Source: Rhodanobacter sp. FW104-R8 (lineage in GTDB: Bacteria > Pseudomonadota > Gammaproteobacteria > Xanthomonadales > Rhodanobacteraceae). Taken from it: 64,000 nt of DNA. The position numbers were made by a program, and so were the translations under genes. Below are positions 1 to 12,517 of this stretch, in pieces. The stretch covers positions 1-64,000 of the forward strand of contig NZ_LVJR01000008.1 in assembly GCF_001617365.1 (NCBI RefSeq). Direction: 5' to 3'. The notes below the pieces were generated by a model. The model searched no databases, was not told the DNA's origin, and saw nothing but the letters and a program-made list of their open reading frames with translations. Every line of letters begins with the position of its first letter. Position 1 is the stretch's first letter.

Positions 1-469
1 AATCCGGATGCTCCGCTGTCTTACGCAGGGACTTTCCCCTGAAACGTGTCCGCCGCTCTCGATGCCGAACGCTTAATAGACCCCACTTCGGGGCATATGC
101 ACTCGATGTTCAGCTTTCGACCATCGGTCGTCAAGCGGGCAAATCCCGCGGGTGGACAAGGGCTTGCCGGATGGTTGTCGTGATGCGGAGGGGCGAGGAG
201 GGCCTTTGCATATCTCACGGATCGAGGCGCTATGCCTTATCCCCCACCATCGTCGGTGATAACGGTCGCTGGTTCGGGTGTGTCTGCGCCACGTCTTCCG
301 GACGAGGTTTGATGATGTTTGCGGCCTGAAGACGGCAGCTTGCGCATCGGGACTATCTGCGGGGATGGATACGCCGGTTCATCCTGGCGGATGAACCGGC
401 GTTCGCGTGGAATGGGTGCCCTGGAGGTGGAGGACTTTCCGGCGACGCCGGCCGTGCCTGGCGGCGCGG
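1..469. other. Non-coding left edge of the window
   Basis: No convincing gene is visible here. Short open frames exist on both strands but lack a ribosome site, recognisable domains or a sensible composition. The only clear structure is the perfect hairpin at 371-402. The stretch lies downstream of the leftward alpha-amylase gene and probably continues into an intergenic region outside the window. Confidence 0.5.
371..402 (-). terminator. Perfect 13-bp hairpin downstream of the alpha-amylase gene
   Basis: Arms ACGCCGGTTCATC and GATGAACCGGCGT pair perfectly around a 6-nt loop, about 70 bases beyond the stop codon of the leftward gene. There is no T-run on the minus-strand side, so it may act as an mRNA 3' end stabiliser or a Rho-assisted end rather than a classical intrinsic terminator. 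Confidence 0.45.
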
Positions 470-2146
470 TCAGCGTTCCGGGTGCCCGCGTTCTTCCATC
501 AGTCGGGTGAGTTCGGCGACCAGATCGGGGCGGGTGGCCGTGGCATCCAGCAGCCAGACCTGCACGTCGTGCGCGGCGACGCTGGTGCGCAGGTGGCCGT
601 CTTCAGGCACGTCGATCGCGCTGCCGCCGAGCGCCGGCATCCAGCGGCCTGCCTGCAGGTAGTCGCTAATGTCGAACGGTGCGGCAGTGTCGCCCTTGTT
701 GAGCAGCACCAGCGCGATCTGGTGCGCGTCGCCTTTCTGGTAGACGCGATAGAACGCGGCCTGGTTGCCGGCGAAGCGCAGCGGCAGCATCAGGCCGCGT
801 TGCAGGGCGGGGGTGCGTTCGCGCAGTTGGGCGATGCGCTTGAGCTGCCGGTAGATCGGGCTTTTCGGTGCCGCGTCGATGCGCTGCTGGCCGTAGTAGT
901 TGCGGTTGCCCTGGTGTTCGGCCTTGCCGCGCTCGAAGCCGGTTTCGGAGCCGTAGTAGATGGCAGGGATGCCGCGGGCGGTGAACAGGAAGTTGTTGGC
1001 GTCGATGAAGCCGGCGTCGGTGGCGTTCAGGCGCGCCATGTCGTGGTTGTCGTAGAACGTGACCAGCTCGTACGGGTTCTGGTACGGCCCGTTGGTGAGG
1101 TAGAGGCGGTCGAGCAGGTGGGCGTAGTCGCTGTCCGGGTGTTCGAACACGTCGCCGAGGCGGCCGCGCAGCGGGAAGTCGAGCACGCTGATGCCGCCGT
1201 TCTGCGGCCAGGTGTACTGGCCGATGTTGTCGGGGCTGTAGTCGAACGCCTCGCCGAACATGAAGAAGCCGGGGTGCTTCGCGCGGATGCGCGCGCTGAA
1301 CTGCTTCCAGAACGCGGTAGACATGTGGCTGATGGTGTCGATGCGGAAGGCATCGGCGCCCTCGCCGATCCACTGGTCGTAGGCGCCCACGAAGTAGTCG
1401 AGCACGGCCGGGCTCTGGTCGTCGTTGTTGGACAGTTGCACCAGGTCGTCGTAGGCGTGGTAGAAGCGGTGCAGCGGGTTGCGCACCGGATCGAGCCGGT
1501 ACGGCGGCAGGTTCTGCTGGTCGGCGACCAGCCTGCCGTCCTTGTCGAAGATCTGGCCGTACTGCGGCTGCCGCACTGGCATGCTGAAGGCGGGCGAGCC
1601 GTGGTTGACCACGATGTCCTGCACCACCTTCAGCCCGGCCTGGTGCATCGCCGCGGTGAACTGGCGGAAGTCGAGGCCCTTGCTGGGCAGGTGTTCGTCG
1701 AGCTTGTAGAAGTTGACGCCCCAGTAGCCGTGGTAGCCGGTCTTGCCGCGGTCGGTGAACTTCGAGCCCCACGTCACCGGATCCCCGCCAGTGAACGCCT
1801 CGTCGGGGTTGTCCACGATCGGGGTGATCCACACCGCGCCGAAGCCCATGCCGCGGATGTAGCCGGCGTTGTCCAGCACGCCCTTGAAGTCGCCGCCGAG
1901 GTAGCCGATGTTTGCGCTTTCGCCCTTGGGCGCGCCGGGCACCGGGATGTCGAAGGTGCGGTGCGCGCTGCCCTGGTCGCGGTGGTCGTTCGACGGGTCG
2001 CCGTTGACGAAGCGGTCGGTCATCACGAAGTAGATCGCGTTCGAAGCCATCGGCGCGTTGGTGCCGACGAAGTCGGGCGGTGTGGCGGCGTGAGCCAGGC
2101 CCGCGACCAGGGCCAGTGCCAATGCGGCAGCCATGTTCTTCATCAT
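470..2146 (-). CDS. Secreted alpha-amylase, GH13 family
   Basis: Endo-acting hydrolase of alpha-1,4-glucans, predicted to be exported (558 aa). The start at 2146 is chosen because GAGGGA lies 6 nt upstream and the protein then opens with a signal peptide ending near GLAHA. An upstream in-frame ATG would only translate REP sequence. All four GH13 regions are visible: DIVVNH at 177-182, AFRID with nucleophile D270, the acid/base in GEAFDY (E299), and YDNHD (N367-D369). The N-terminal part (IYFVMTDRF, then YLGGDFKG near 82) resembles bacterial alpha-amylases and cyclomaltodextrin glucanotransferases. It is the last gene of the leftward glucan locus, separated from the transporter gene by a REP pair. 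The exact product range is not inferable. Confidence 0.9.
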   Translation of the reverse strand: MMKNMAAALALALVAGLAHAATPPDFVGTNAPMASNAIYFVMTDRFVNGDPSNDHRDQGSAHRTFDIPVPGAPKGESANIGYLGGDFKGVLDNAGYIRGMGFGAVWITPIVDNPDEAFTGGDPVTWGSKFTDRGKTGYHGYWGVNFYKLDEHLPSKGLDFRQFTAAMHQAGLKVVQDIVVNHGSPAFSMPVRQPQYGQIFDKDGRLVADQQNLPPYRLDPVRNPLHRFYHAYDDLVQLSNNDDQSPAVLDYFVGAYDQWIGEGADAFRIDTISHMSTAFWKQFSARIRAKHPGFFMFGEAFDYSPDNIGQYTWPQNGGISVLDFPLRGRLGDVFEHPDSDYAHLLDRLYLTNGPYQNPYELVTFYDNHDMARLNATDAGFIDANNFLFTARGIPAIYYGSETGFERGKAEHQGNRNYYGQQRIDAAPKSPIYRQLKRIAQLRERTPALQRGLMLPLRFAGNQAAFYRVYQKGDAHQIALVLLNKGDTAAPFDISDYLQAGRWMPALGGSAIDVPEDGHLRTSVAAHDVQVWLLDATATRPDLVAELTRLMEERGHPER

Positions 2147-2180
2147 CGTGTTTCCCTCGACCTGACGCGTCCGGATTTTG

Positions 2181-2259
2181 GTAGGAGCCCGCTCGCGGGC
2201 GATGCTTTTCACGTTCCCTGTTTCCCGAAAAAGAGCATCGCCCGCGAGCGGGCTCCTAC
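2181..2259. repeat. Paired REP element (REPIN-like), copy 1
   Basis: Two 26-nt arms in inverted orientation (2181-2206 and 2234-2259), beginning GTAGGAGCCCGC and ending CGGGCGATGCT, flank a 27-nt spacer. This is the layout of REP doublets mobilised in trans by RAYT transposases in gammaproteobacteria; no RAYT gene is in the window. The right arm supplies the TAG stop (2256-2258) of the adjacent transporter gene. Related copies are at 21783, 42070 and 62137. Confidence 0.85.
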
Positions 2260-3734
2260 GGGGGTGGGGTGGTGGCGGGTTCGGGCACGCGCAGCGTGCA
2301 CAGGCCGGCGACGAGCAGGCTCACGCCGCCCAGGCCCAGCGCCCAGATCGGCTGGTTGTGGAAGAACAGCTTCAGCAGCACGCCCAGCACGCTGGCGGCG
2401 AGCAGTTGCGGGATCACGATGAAGAAATTGAAGATGCCCATGTAGATGCCCATCTTCGCCGCGGGCAGGTTGTCCGACAGCATCGCGTAGGGCAGCGAGA
2501 GGATCGACGCCCAGGCGAAGCCCACGCCCACCATCGACGCGATCAGCCAGCGCGGGTCGTGGATCAGCAGGAACGAGAGCAGGCCCAGCCCGCCCAGCCA
2601 CAGGTTGACCAGGTGGCTCAGGCGCAGCCCGCAGGCGCGCACCAGCAGCGGGATCGCGATGGCGGCGAGTACGCCCACGCCGTTGTAGGTGCCCATCAGC
2701 ACGCCGGCCCAGTTGGCGCCCTCGTTGTAGGCGACCGAGGTGGTGTCGCTGGAGCCGTAGAAGGTCTGTGACACCGCCGCGGTGGTGTTGATCCACATGG
2801 CGAACATCGCGAACCAGGAGAAGAACTGCACCCAGTTGAGCCGGCGCATCGGCAGCGGCATGCCGTGCAGGTCGCCCATGATGTGGCGCAGCGCGCCGTC
2901 GCTGCGGCTGCGGCTGAGCCACACGAACAGCGCGCCGAAGCCGGCTAGCCCGCCGGCCAGCAGGTATAGCTCCTTCTCCAGCGCGAAACGCCGGATCAGG
3001 CCCAGCAGCACCAGCCCCAGCACCAGCATCAGCATGCCGATCTTCCACGCGCCGGCCACGCTGCCGGGCGCTTCCTCGACGCGGTTGTCGGAGAACGACT
3101 CCAGCTGCTCCGGCGGGTACTCGCGGGTGCCGAGGATGGTCCACAGCATCGCGCCCAGCAGCACCGCCGCGCCGGCGTAGAAGGCGTACTTCACCGAGTG
3201 CGGCACCTCGCCGGCCGGCGCCGTGTTGGCCACGCCGAGGTGGGTGAGCACGTAGGGCAGGAACGAGGCGACCACCGCGCCCACGCCGATGAAGACGCTC
3301 TGCATCGCGTAGCCCAGCGGCCGCTGCGACGGCGGCAGCTGGTCGCCGACGAAGGCGCGGAATGGCTCCATCGACACGTTGAACGAGGCATCCATGATCC
3401 ACAGCAGTCCGGCCGCGATCCACAGCGTGGGCGAGTTGGGCATCGCCAGCAGCGCGAGCGTGGCCAGCACCGCGCCGGCGAAGAAGTACGGCCGGCGCCG
3501 GCCGAAGCGGTTCCAGGTGCGGTCGGAGAAGTAGCCGATGACCGGCTGCACGATCAATCCGGTGAACGGCGCGGCGATCCACAGCACCGGGATCTGGTCC
3601 ACGTTCGCGCCCAGCGTCTGGAAGATGCGGCTGACGTTGGCGTTCTGCAGCGCGAAGCCGAACTGGATGCCGAGGAAGCCGAAGCACATGTGCCAGATCT
3701 GCCAGAACGACAGCTCGGGTTTGGCCTTGCTCAT
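2256..3734 (-). CDS. MFS glucoside/maltose transporter (SLC45/GPH-like)
   Basis: Inner-membrane permease of 492 aa with about 12 hydrophobic segments, predicted to import maltose or related glucosides by cation symport. The MFS loop motif is clear between helices 2 and 3 (GYFSDRTW then RFGRRRPY), the form typical of the sucrose/maltose (SLC45) branch. It resembles the MalY-type transporter found beside maltodextrin TonB receptors in Caulobacter and Xanthomonas (family knowledge). ATG at 3734 overlaps the stop of the preceding glycosidase gene (ATGA), so the two are translationally coupled. The TAG stop lies inside a REP arm, so the Pro-rich C-terminal tail (PEPATTPPP) may be the product of REP insertion. 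Confidence 0.88.
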   Translation of the reverse strand: MSKAKPELSFWQIWHMCFGFLGIQFGFALQNANVSRIFQTLGANVDQIPVLWIAAPFTGLIVQPVIGYFSDRTWNRFGRRRPYFFAGAVLATLALLAMPNSPTLWIAAGLLWIMDASFNVSMEPFRAFVGDQLPPSQRPLGYAMQSVFIGVGAVVASFLPYVLTHLGVANTAPAGEVPHSVKYAFYAGAAVLLGAMLWTILGTREYPPEQLESFSDNRVEEAPGSVAGAWKIGMLMLVLGLVLLGLIRRFALEKELYLLAGGLAGFGALFVWLSRSRSDGALRHIMGDLHGMPLPMRRLNWVQFFSWFAMFAMWINTTAAVSQTFYGSSDTTSVAYNEGANWAGVLMGTYNGVGVLAAIAIPLLVRACGLRLSHLVNLWLGGLGLLSFLLIHDPRWLIASMVGVGFAWASILSLPYAMLSDNLPAAKMGIYMGIFNFFIVIPQLLAASVLGVLLKLFFHNQPIWALGLGGVSLLVAGLCTLRVPEPATTPPP

Positions 3735-5929
3735 GGCGTGGTGCCCCTGGCGGTGCTGGCGCCCAGCGGCGCGATGACGAGGCCGCGCACGTCGGCGGCG
3801 TTGAGCGGGCCGTCGCTGCCGCCGACGCCGCCGGTGTAGTGGGCAAAGTGGCCGAGGTAGCTCATGTTGAAGCCGTCCTCCAGCGTAAAGCGGCAACGGG
3901 CGCCGGCCCGGGCGGCGAACTCGCCCCAGGTCGAGCGCTGCTGGCGCACGCCGTGCGGCATCACGATGGGCAGGCGCTGTTCGGCGCTGCCGTCGCAGGC
4001 GACGGCCAGCATCTTCACCGCGGCGGTGATGCCGGTGTTGATCGGGCCGTGGTCGTTCACGTAGTCCAGCGACACCCGATAGCGGCCGTCGGCCGGCGCC
4101 GCCCACGTGCGCGGCCACGCGCCGGTGAGCGGGGCGTACTCGCCGGCGCAGGTTGCGGGGCTGTGCAGCGATTCGAGGCCGTCCGCCGACACGCGCGTGG
4201 CGCTGACGCAGGCGAGCGCGCCGTTCTTCGGCAGCGTGCCGCTGCCGTCGATCGCCTGCGCGCGCCGGCCGTTCACGTACAGCTGCACCTTGCCGTCCGC
4301 CCGCACCTTCCAGTGGTCGCCGTCGGCGGTGAGCGTGGGCGCGGGCGGCGCCTCGGCGGCGTACAGCGGCGCGTCGATGCGCAGCGGGGCGTCTTCCACG
4401 GTGACCGCCTTCAGCGTCACGGTGGTCGCCGCGCCCCGGGTCGCCACGCGGTCGGCGACCAGCAGGTTGCCGTGGCGCTGCTTCGGCAGCTCCAGCGTGA
4501 TGGAGCGGTCGGGCAGGGTGAGCGAGATGGCGGTGCGGTCGCCGAACAGCATCGGCACCAGCGACGTCGGCAGCTTCGGCTGCACGGTGCCGTCCTCGTT
4601 CAGGCCGAACACGCCCTCGGTGACCACGGCGAGGTACGCGGCGACCGACCACAGCTGGCGCGGCGAATTCACCACCGGCCCGCTGAGCTTGCCCTCGTCC
4701 ACGTGCTGGCCCTGGGTGAGCAGCTCGTAGTTCTCCATGTTGGAGCCGTACAGCGCGGCGCCGCGCATCACCGACGCGATCTCGTGGGCGATGCGCGCGG
4801 GCTGCTCCACCTCGCGCGCGGCGCGCAGCGCGTAGGCGCTGACGAACGGCCAGATGGCGCGGTTGTGGTAGATCGGCTGGTCCCTGCGCTCGGGCCACAT
4901 CACCGGGCTGCCGGCGGGCCAGGTCGGGTAGTTCGCCAGCGTTGCGGAGGCGCGCGCGCCGTCCGCCACGCCGCTGGTGACCGCCAGCGCGATGCCGAGC
5001 AGGTCGTAGGTGTCGTTGGGCGTGCCGTCGCCGCCGAGGAAGCTCATGTACATGCCGCGGTCGGCGCGCCAGAAGTGTGCGTTGATGGCGGCCTTGAGCG
5101 CCTTCGCCTGCGCTGCATAGTTGCCGGCGGCCCCGGCGTCACCGTGCTGGCGGGCCATCGTCGCGGCCATCGCCAGCGCCTGGTAGTGCAGCACGTTGGT
5201 GGACAGGGCGAACGACTGGCCGATGAAGGTGACCTCGTCGAAGGTCCAGGCCGGATAGCTCTGCTCGCGCCAGTCCATGAAGGAGGTTTCGCCGCGGTAC
5301 AGGCCGAACGCCGGATCGAAGGCGTACTGGCGGTCCTGCGCCAGCGTGTCGCCCAGCGCGGCGTACACGTCGGCGGCGAATGCCCGGTCGCCCAGCAGGT
5401 GCTGCGCGCCGAGGAACCACACCACGCGGTCGGTGCTGATCGGCCAGCTGCCGCCGGAGCCGGTGTCCTGCATCACGTACTTGCCCTGCGGCGCGGCGCG
5501 CACGCGCACGTCGGACAGCTTGAACGCCAGGCCGTTGCGCGCGCGCGCGGCGTCGAAGCGCCACAGGCCGAGGTCGATCGCGTACGAGAGGTCGCGCGTC
5601 CACACGTACGGCCACTTCAGGCCGGTCTCGAAGCAGTGGCAGGGAATCGGCTGGCCATGGTCGAAGGCGCCGTCGCGGATCGCGCTGACCGAATCCTGCG
5701 CGAGGTCGTCCTGCGCCATCGCGAACAGGCCGTCGAACAGCGTGCTGGCGGTTTCCGTGCGCAGCGGCTGCGCCGCGATCACGCGCTGGCCGTAGGGCCA
5801 CGCCAGCGTGTAGCGCTGCTGTGCATCGCGGCTGATGGCGACGTGCACGCCGTGCCAGTCCACTCCGTCGCGCCAGGCCGGCGCCGCCGTGGCGGAGGCC
5901 AGGGCGGCCGTCAGCAGCACGCTCAGCAT
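3731..5929 (-). CDS. Exported six-hairpin glycosidase-like protein
   Basis: Predicted periplasmic glycosidase with an (alpha/alpha)6 barrel: the segment WPYVWTRDLSYAIDLGL (around residues 94-110) is typical of GH15/GH63/debranching-type six-hairpin folds. The C-terminal third (VRADGKVQLYVNG onward) looks like a beta-sandwich sugar-binding domain. The main frame opens at ATG 5929 (732 aa) with a hydrophobic core, MLSVLLTAALASATA, but has no ribosome site and no basic n-region. A well-placed GGAGG and an ATG at 5970 begin a different frame encoding MKHTIHAVRRAVRSC, whose TGA overlaps the 5929 ATG. The signal peptide therefore seems split by a one-base frame change. A LacI-type site lies upstream at 6146. 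Substrate unknown; a role on branched or trimmed maltodextrin is inferred from context. Confidence 0.75.
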   Translation of the reverse strand: MLSVLLTAALASATAAPAWRDGVDWHGVHVAISRDAQQRYTLAWPYGQRVIAAQPLRTETASTLFDGLFAMAQDDLAQDSVSAIRDGAFDHGQPIPCHCFETGLKWPYVWTRDLSYAIDLGLWRFDAARARNGLAFKLSDVRVRAAPQGKYVMQDTGSGGSWPISTDRVVWFLGAQHLLGDRAFAADVYAALGDTLAQDRQYAFDPAFGLYRGETSFMDWREQSYPAWTFDEVTFIGQSFALSTNVLHYQALAMAATMARQHGDAGAAGNYAAQAKALKAAINAHFWRADRGMYMSFLGGDGTPNDTYDLLGIALAVTSGVADGARASATLANYPTWPAGSPVMWPERRDQPIYHNRAIWPFVSAYALRAAREVEQPARIAHEIASVMRGAALYGSNMENYELLTQGQHVDEGKLSGPVVNSPRQLWSVAAYLAVVTEGVFGLNEDGTVQPKLPTSLVPMLFGDRTAISLTLPDRSITLELPKQRHGNLLVADRVATRGAATTVTLKAVTVEDAPLRIDAPLYAAEAPPAPTLTADGDHWKVRADGKVQLYVNGRRAQAIDGSGTLPKNGALACVSATRVSADGLESLHSPATCAGEYAPLTGAWPRTWAAPADGRYRVSLDYVNDHGPINTGITAAVKMLAVACDGSAEQRLPIVMPHGVRQQRSTWGEFAARAGARCRFTLEDGFNMSYLGHFAHYTGGVGGSDGPLNAADVRGLVIAPLGASTARGTTP

Positions 5930-5970
5930 GAACGCACCGCGCGTCGCACGGCGTGGATGGTGTGTTTCAT
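5923..5970 (-). other. 15-codon leader frame carrying the basic n-region of the split signal peptide
   Basis: ATG at 5970 has GGAGG 9 nt upstream and encodes a basic peptide ending in a TGA that overlaps the downstream ATG 5929 (ATGCTGA). Read together the two frames make an ideal signal peptide. The arrangement is either a sequencing or assembly indel, a real frameshift mutation, or a stop/restart coupling. Confidence 0.55.
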
Positions 5971-6145
5971 CGGCCTGATCCTCCAGCTGTCGGGTGCCCC
6001 GGACAAGCCCGGGCGGGCAGGGCACATCCGGGCTCGTCGCGCCATGGTGCTCCCCGCGCGCCGCCGCGGCGACCGCGATGGTGCAGGCCGACGGCGTGCC
6101 TCCCGTTGCATGGTAGGCAGCGTCGCGCTGCAGCAACCATACCCT

Positions 6146-6159
6146 TGCATACGTATTCA
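6146..6159. promoter_or_regulatory. LacI-family-type operator TGCATACGTATTCA, copy 1
   Basis: Near-palindromic 14-mer with the central CG typical of LacI-family sites. It is identical to sites at 18887 and 19058 and lies about 180 bp upstream of the six-hairpin glycosidase gene. Three exact copies, each before a sugar gene, argue for a shared regulator. Confidence 0.75.
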
Positions 6160-6185
6160 TGCGCCGCGCGGAGGGGCGGCGAGTG

Positions 6186-6215
6186 CGGGAGCGCGGCGGC
6201 CGGGCCGCGCTCCCG
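6186..6215 (-). terminator. GC-rich 12-bp hairpin after the GH39 gene
   Basis: Perfect inverted repeat (CGGGAGCGCGGC and its complement, 6-nt loop) just beyond the GH39 stop codon at 6231. It has no T-run, so termination is plausible but not certain. Confidence 0.45.
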
Positions 6216-6230
6216 GGCGTCCCGCGGACC

Positions 6231-7787
6231 TCAGCGCAGCTCGATCACCACCAGCCCTTGCGGCGGCACGTCGAGTTCGAGCCTGCCGTCGCGCAGGTCC
6301 ATCGTCTCCGGCGCGGCCAGCGCGCCGGCCGCGCGCAACTGCGCGATCTGCGCGCGGCTGGGGGAATCGGGGCGGCCCATGCGGTCGAACGCGGCGACGG
6401 CATTGCCGTGGGTTTCGTCCACGCGCCAGACGGTGGCGCGGGCGGCGGCGGGCAGGTGTCTGACGGCGATATCGAAGCGTTTCGGCGCGCCGGCCGGCTT
6501 GCCCGGCGTGTAGCTGGCGGTGTCGCCGACGGGCGGCGCGTAGTTCCACAGTGCGATGACGACGGTGCCGTCGGCGCGGCGGGTGACCAGGGCGGAGTCC
6601 GTGTCCGCCGCGAGCCGCTGGTCGCCGAGCTTGTGCAGCACCGCGAACGCGTTGAACGCGGGCTTGGCGATGCGGTTGGCGGCGATCAGGCCGAAGCCGC
6701 CATAGAACGGGTTGCGCACGATGCCCTGTTCCTCGAACACGTCGGAGAACGACCAGTAGCTCATCGCCTCGACCTTGCCGGCGCACTCGCGGATGGTGTT
6801 GGCGAGCCACGGGCCCATGAACACGGTGTCGGTGACGTTGGGCAGGTTGGCGTAGCTGGCGTTGTACTCGCTGAAGATCAGCGGCAGGTGCGGGTACGGC
6901 GAGGCGGCGATCTCCTTGTGCACCTTGTCGACCGAGCGGCAGACCATGTCCGCGCGCGGGATCTTCTCGCTGGTGTGGAACACGTTGTCGGCGGTGTCGT
7001 CGCCGTAGACGTGCGTGCTGACGAAGTCGACCGGCACGTTGTTCTTGTGCGTGTGCGCGAGGAAGTCGGTGGCCCACGCGGCCTGCGCGGTGGACGGGCC
7101 GCCCACGCGGAGGCGCGGGCTGACCGCCTTGAGCGCGCGCGCGGTGTGGTCGTACAGGGTGAAATAGGTGGCCTGGGCAGGCCTGCCGGCCCAGAAGCCG
7201 ATGTTCGGCTCGTTCCATACCTCGAAGTACCAGCTGGCCACCTCGTCGATGCCGTAGCGCTCGACCAGGTGCCTGGCCAGCGCGCCGATCATCGCGTCCC
7301 ACTCGGCATAGTCCTTCGGCGGCGCGACGTTCGGGTGGTACCAGAACTCCTGCAGCGCGGCCGGATCGGAGGTGAGTTCCGGCGGCATGAAGCCGAGTTC
7401 CACGAACGGCTTGAAGCCGTGTTCGAGCAGGCCGTCGTAGATCTGGTCGATATAGGAGAAGTTGTAGGAGATCTTCCCCTGAGCATCGCGCTGCACCAGG
7501 CCCACGTCGTGGTCGAGGATACCGTGGAAGCGGATGTAGCCGACGCCGGTGGCCTGGTGCACGGTATCCAGGTTCTTGCGGTAGTCGTCGCGCAGGGCCA
7601 GCGAGGCGCGGCCGGAGCCCAGCATCTGTTCCCAGAAATGCGGGAAGGCCGTGCCCTTGGCATTGGCATCGACCTGCAGCCGGGTGGCGGCCGCCGCGGG
7701 CGGCGCGGCGCTGGCCGCGCCGGTGAGCAGCAGGGCGGCGGCGCAGACGCCCAGGGCCAGGTTTCGTAACTGTGCGGAAAGAGTCAT
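6231..7787 (-). CDS. Secreted GH39 glycosidase (beta-xylosidase family)
   Basis: Retaining glycosidase of 518 aa related to GH39 beta-xylosidases and alpha-L-iduronidases. The signal peptide ends near GAASA (residue 27). The acid/base Glu is in WYFEVWNEP (E193) and the nucleophile in LIFSEYN (E307). Typical clan GH-A motifs (RFHGI near 86, VELGFMP near 129, STHVYG near 257) are also present. ATG 7787 has AGGAC about 8 nt upstream. It is the only visible enzyme in this locus expected to act on beta-linked sugars. An 18-bp LacI-type palindrome 67 bp upstream differs from the 14-mer that controls the alpha-glucan genes, so it may be an independently regulated insert in the locus. Confidence 0.85.
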   Translation of the reverse strand: MTLSAQLRNLALGVCAAALLLTGAASAAPPAAAATRLQVDANAKGTAFPHFWEQMLGSGRASLALRDDYRKNLDTVHQATGVGYIRFHGILDHDVGLVQRDAQGKISYNFSYIDQIYDGLLEHGFKPFVELGFMPPELTSDPAALQEFWYHPNVAPPKDYAEWDAMIGALARHLVERYGIDEVASWYFEVWNEPNIGFWAGRPAQATYFTLYDHTARALKAVSPRLRVGGPSTAQAAWATDFLAHTHKNNVPVDFVSTHVYGDDTADNVFHTSEKIPRADMVCRSVDKVHKEIAASPYPHLPLIFSEYNASYANLPNVTDTVFMGPWLANTIRECAGKVEAMSYWSFSDVFEEQGIVRNPFYGGFGLIAANRIAKPAFNAFAVLHKLGDQRLAADTDSALVTRRADGTVVIALWNYAPPVGDTASYTPGKPAGAPKRFDIAVRHLPAAARATVWRVDETHGNAVAAFDRMGRPDSPSRAQIAQLRAAGALAAPETMDLRDGRLELDVPPQGLVVIELR

Positions 7788-7853
7788 GGCGGGGTCCTGT
7801 TCGGCGCGTGGAGTGGCGCGGGGAGCGGGCCGGGCGAGGCCGGCGGTGGCCAG

Positions 7854-7871
7854 GATGTAAACGTTTACATC
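7854..7871. promoter_or_regulatory. Perfect 18-bp LacI-type palindrome
   Basis: GATGTAAACGTTTACATC is a perfect palindrome with the central CG of LacI/PurR-type operators, placed between the neopullulanase-like gene and the GH39 gene and reading toward GH39. Its arms differ from the TGCATACGTATTCA sites, suggesting a different regulator. Confidence 0.75.
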
Positions 7872-7990
7872 GAGGCGCAGTTTCCTACACGCCGCAGGCC
7901 GAGTCCAGCGGTTTGCCGATGGTGTCCACGGGTTCCAGCGCGGGCGGCGGCGGCAGGGCATGCTCGCCCCGCCGTCGCCGCGGAACCGGC

Positions 7991-12517
<4,527 letters not shown>

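Noticed and set aside
79..105. Small hairpin CCCC-ACTTC-GGGG as terminator or tRNA part
   Set aside because: Too short and without a T-run or cloverleaf; no tRNA or known RNA could be folded from 1-469 by eye.
21..218. 65-codon leftward frame at the window edge
   Set aside because: No ribosome site, no homologous motif that I recognise, and no neighbour context; left as non-coding.
407..470. Extension of the alpha-amylase to an earlier ATG at 2212
   Set aside because: The extra residues (SIARERAPT) are translated REP sequence; the GAGGGA-preceded ATG at 2146 begins a normal signal peptide.
407..2422. Long rightward open frame opposite the alpha-amylase gene
   Set aside because: It is the antisense shadow of a well-supported GH13 gene; Val/Ala/Arg-rich, no ribosome site, no domain. 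The same holds for long antisense frames at 3839-6463, 9934-12438 and 16135-18858.
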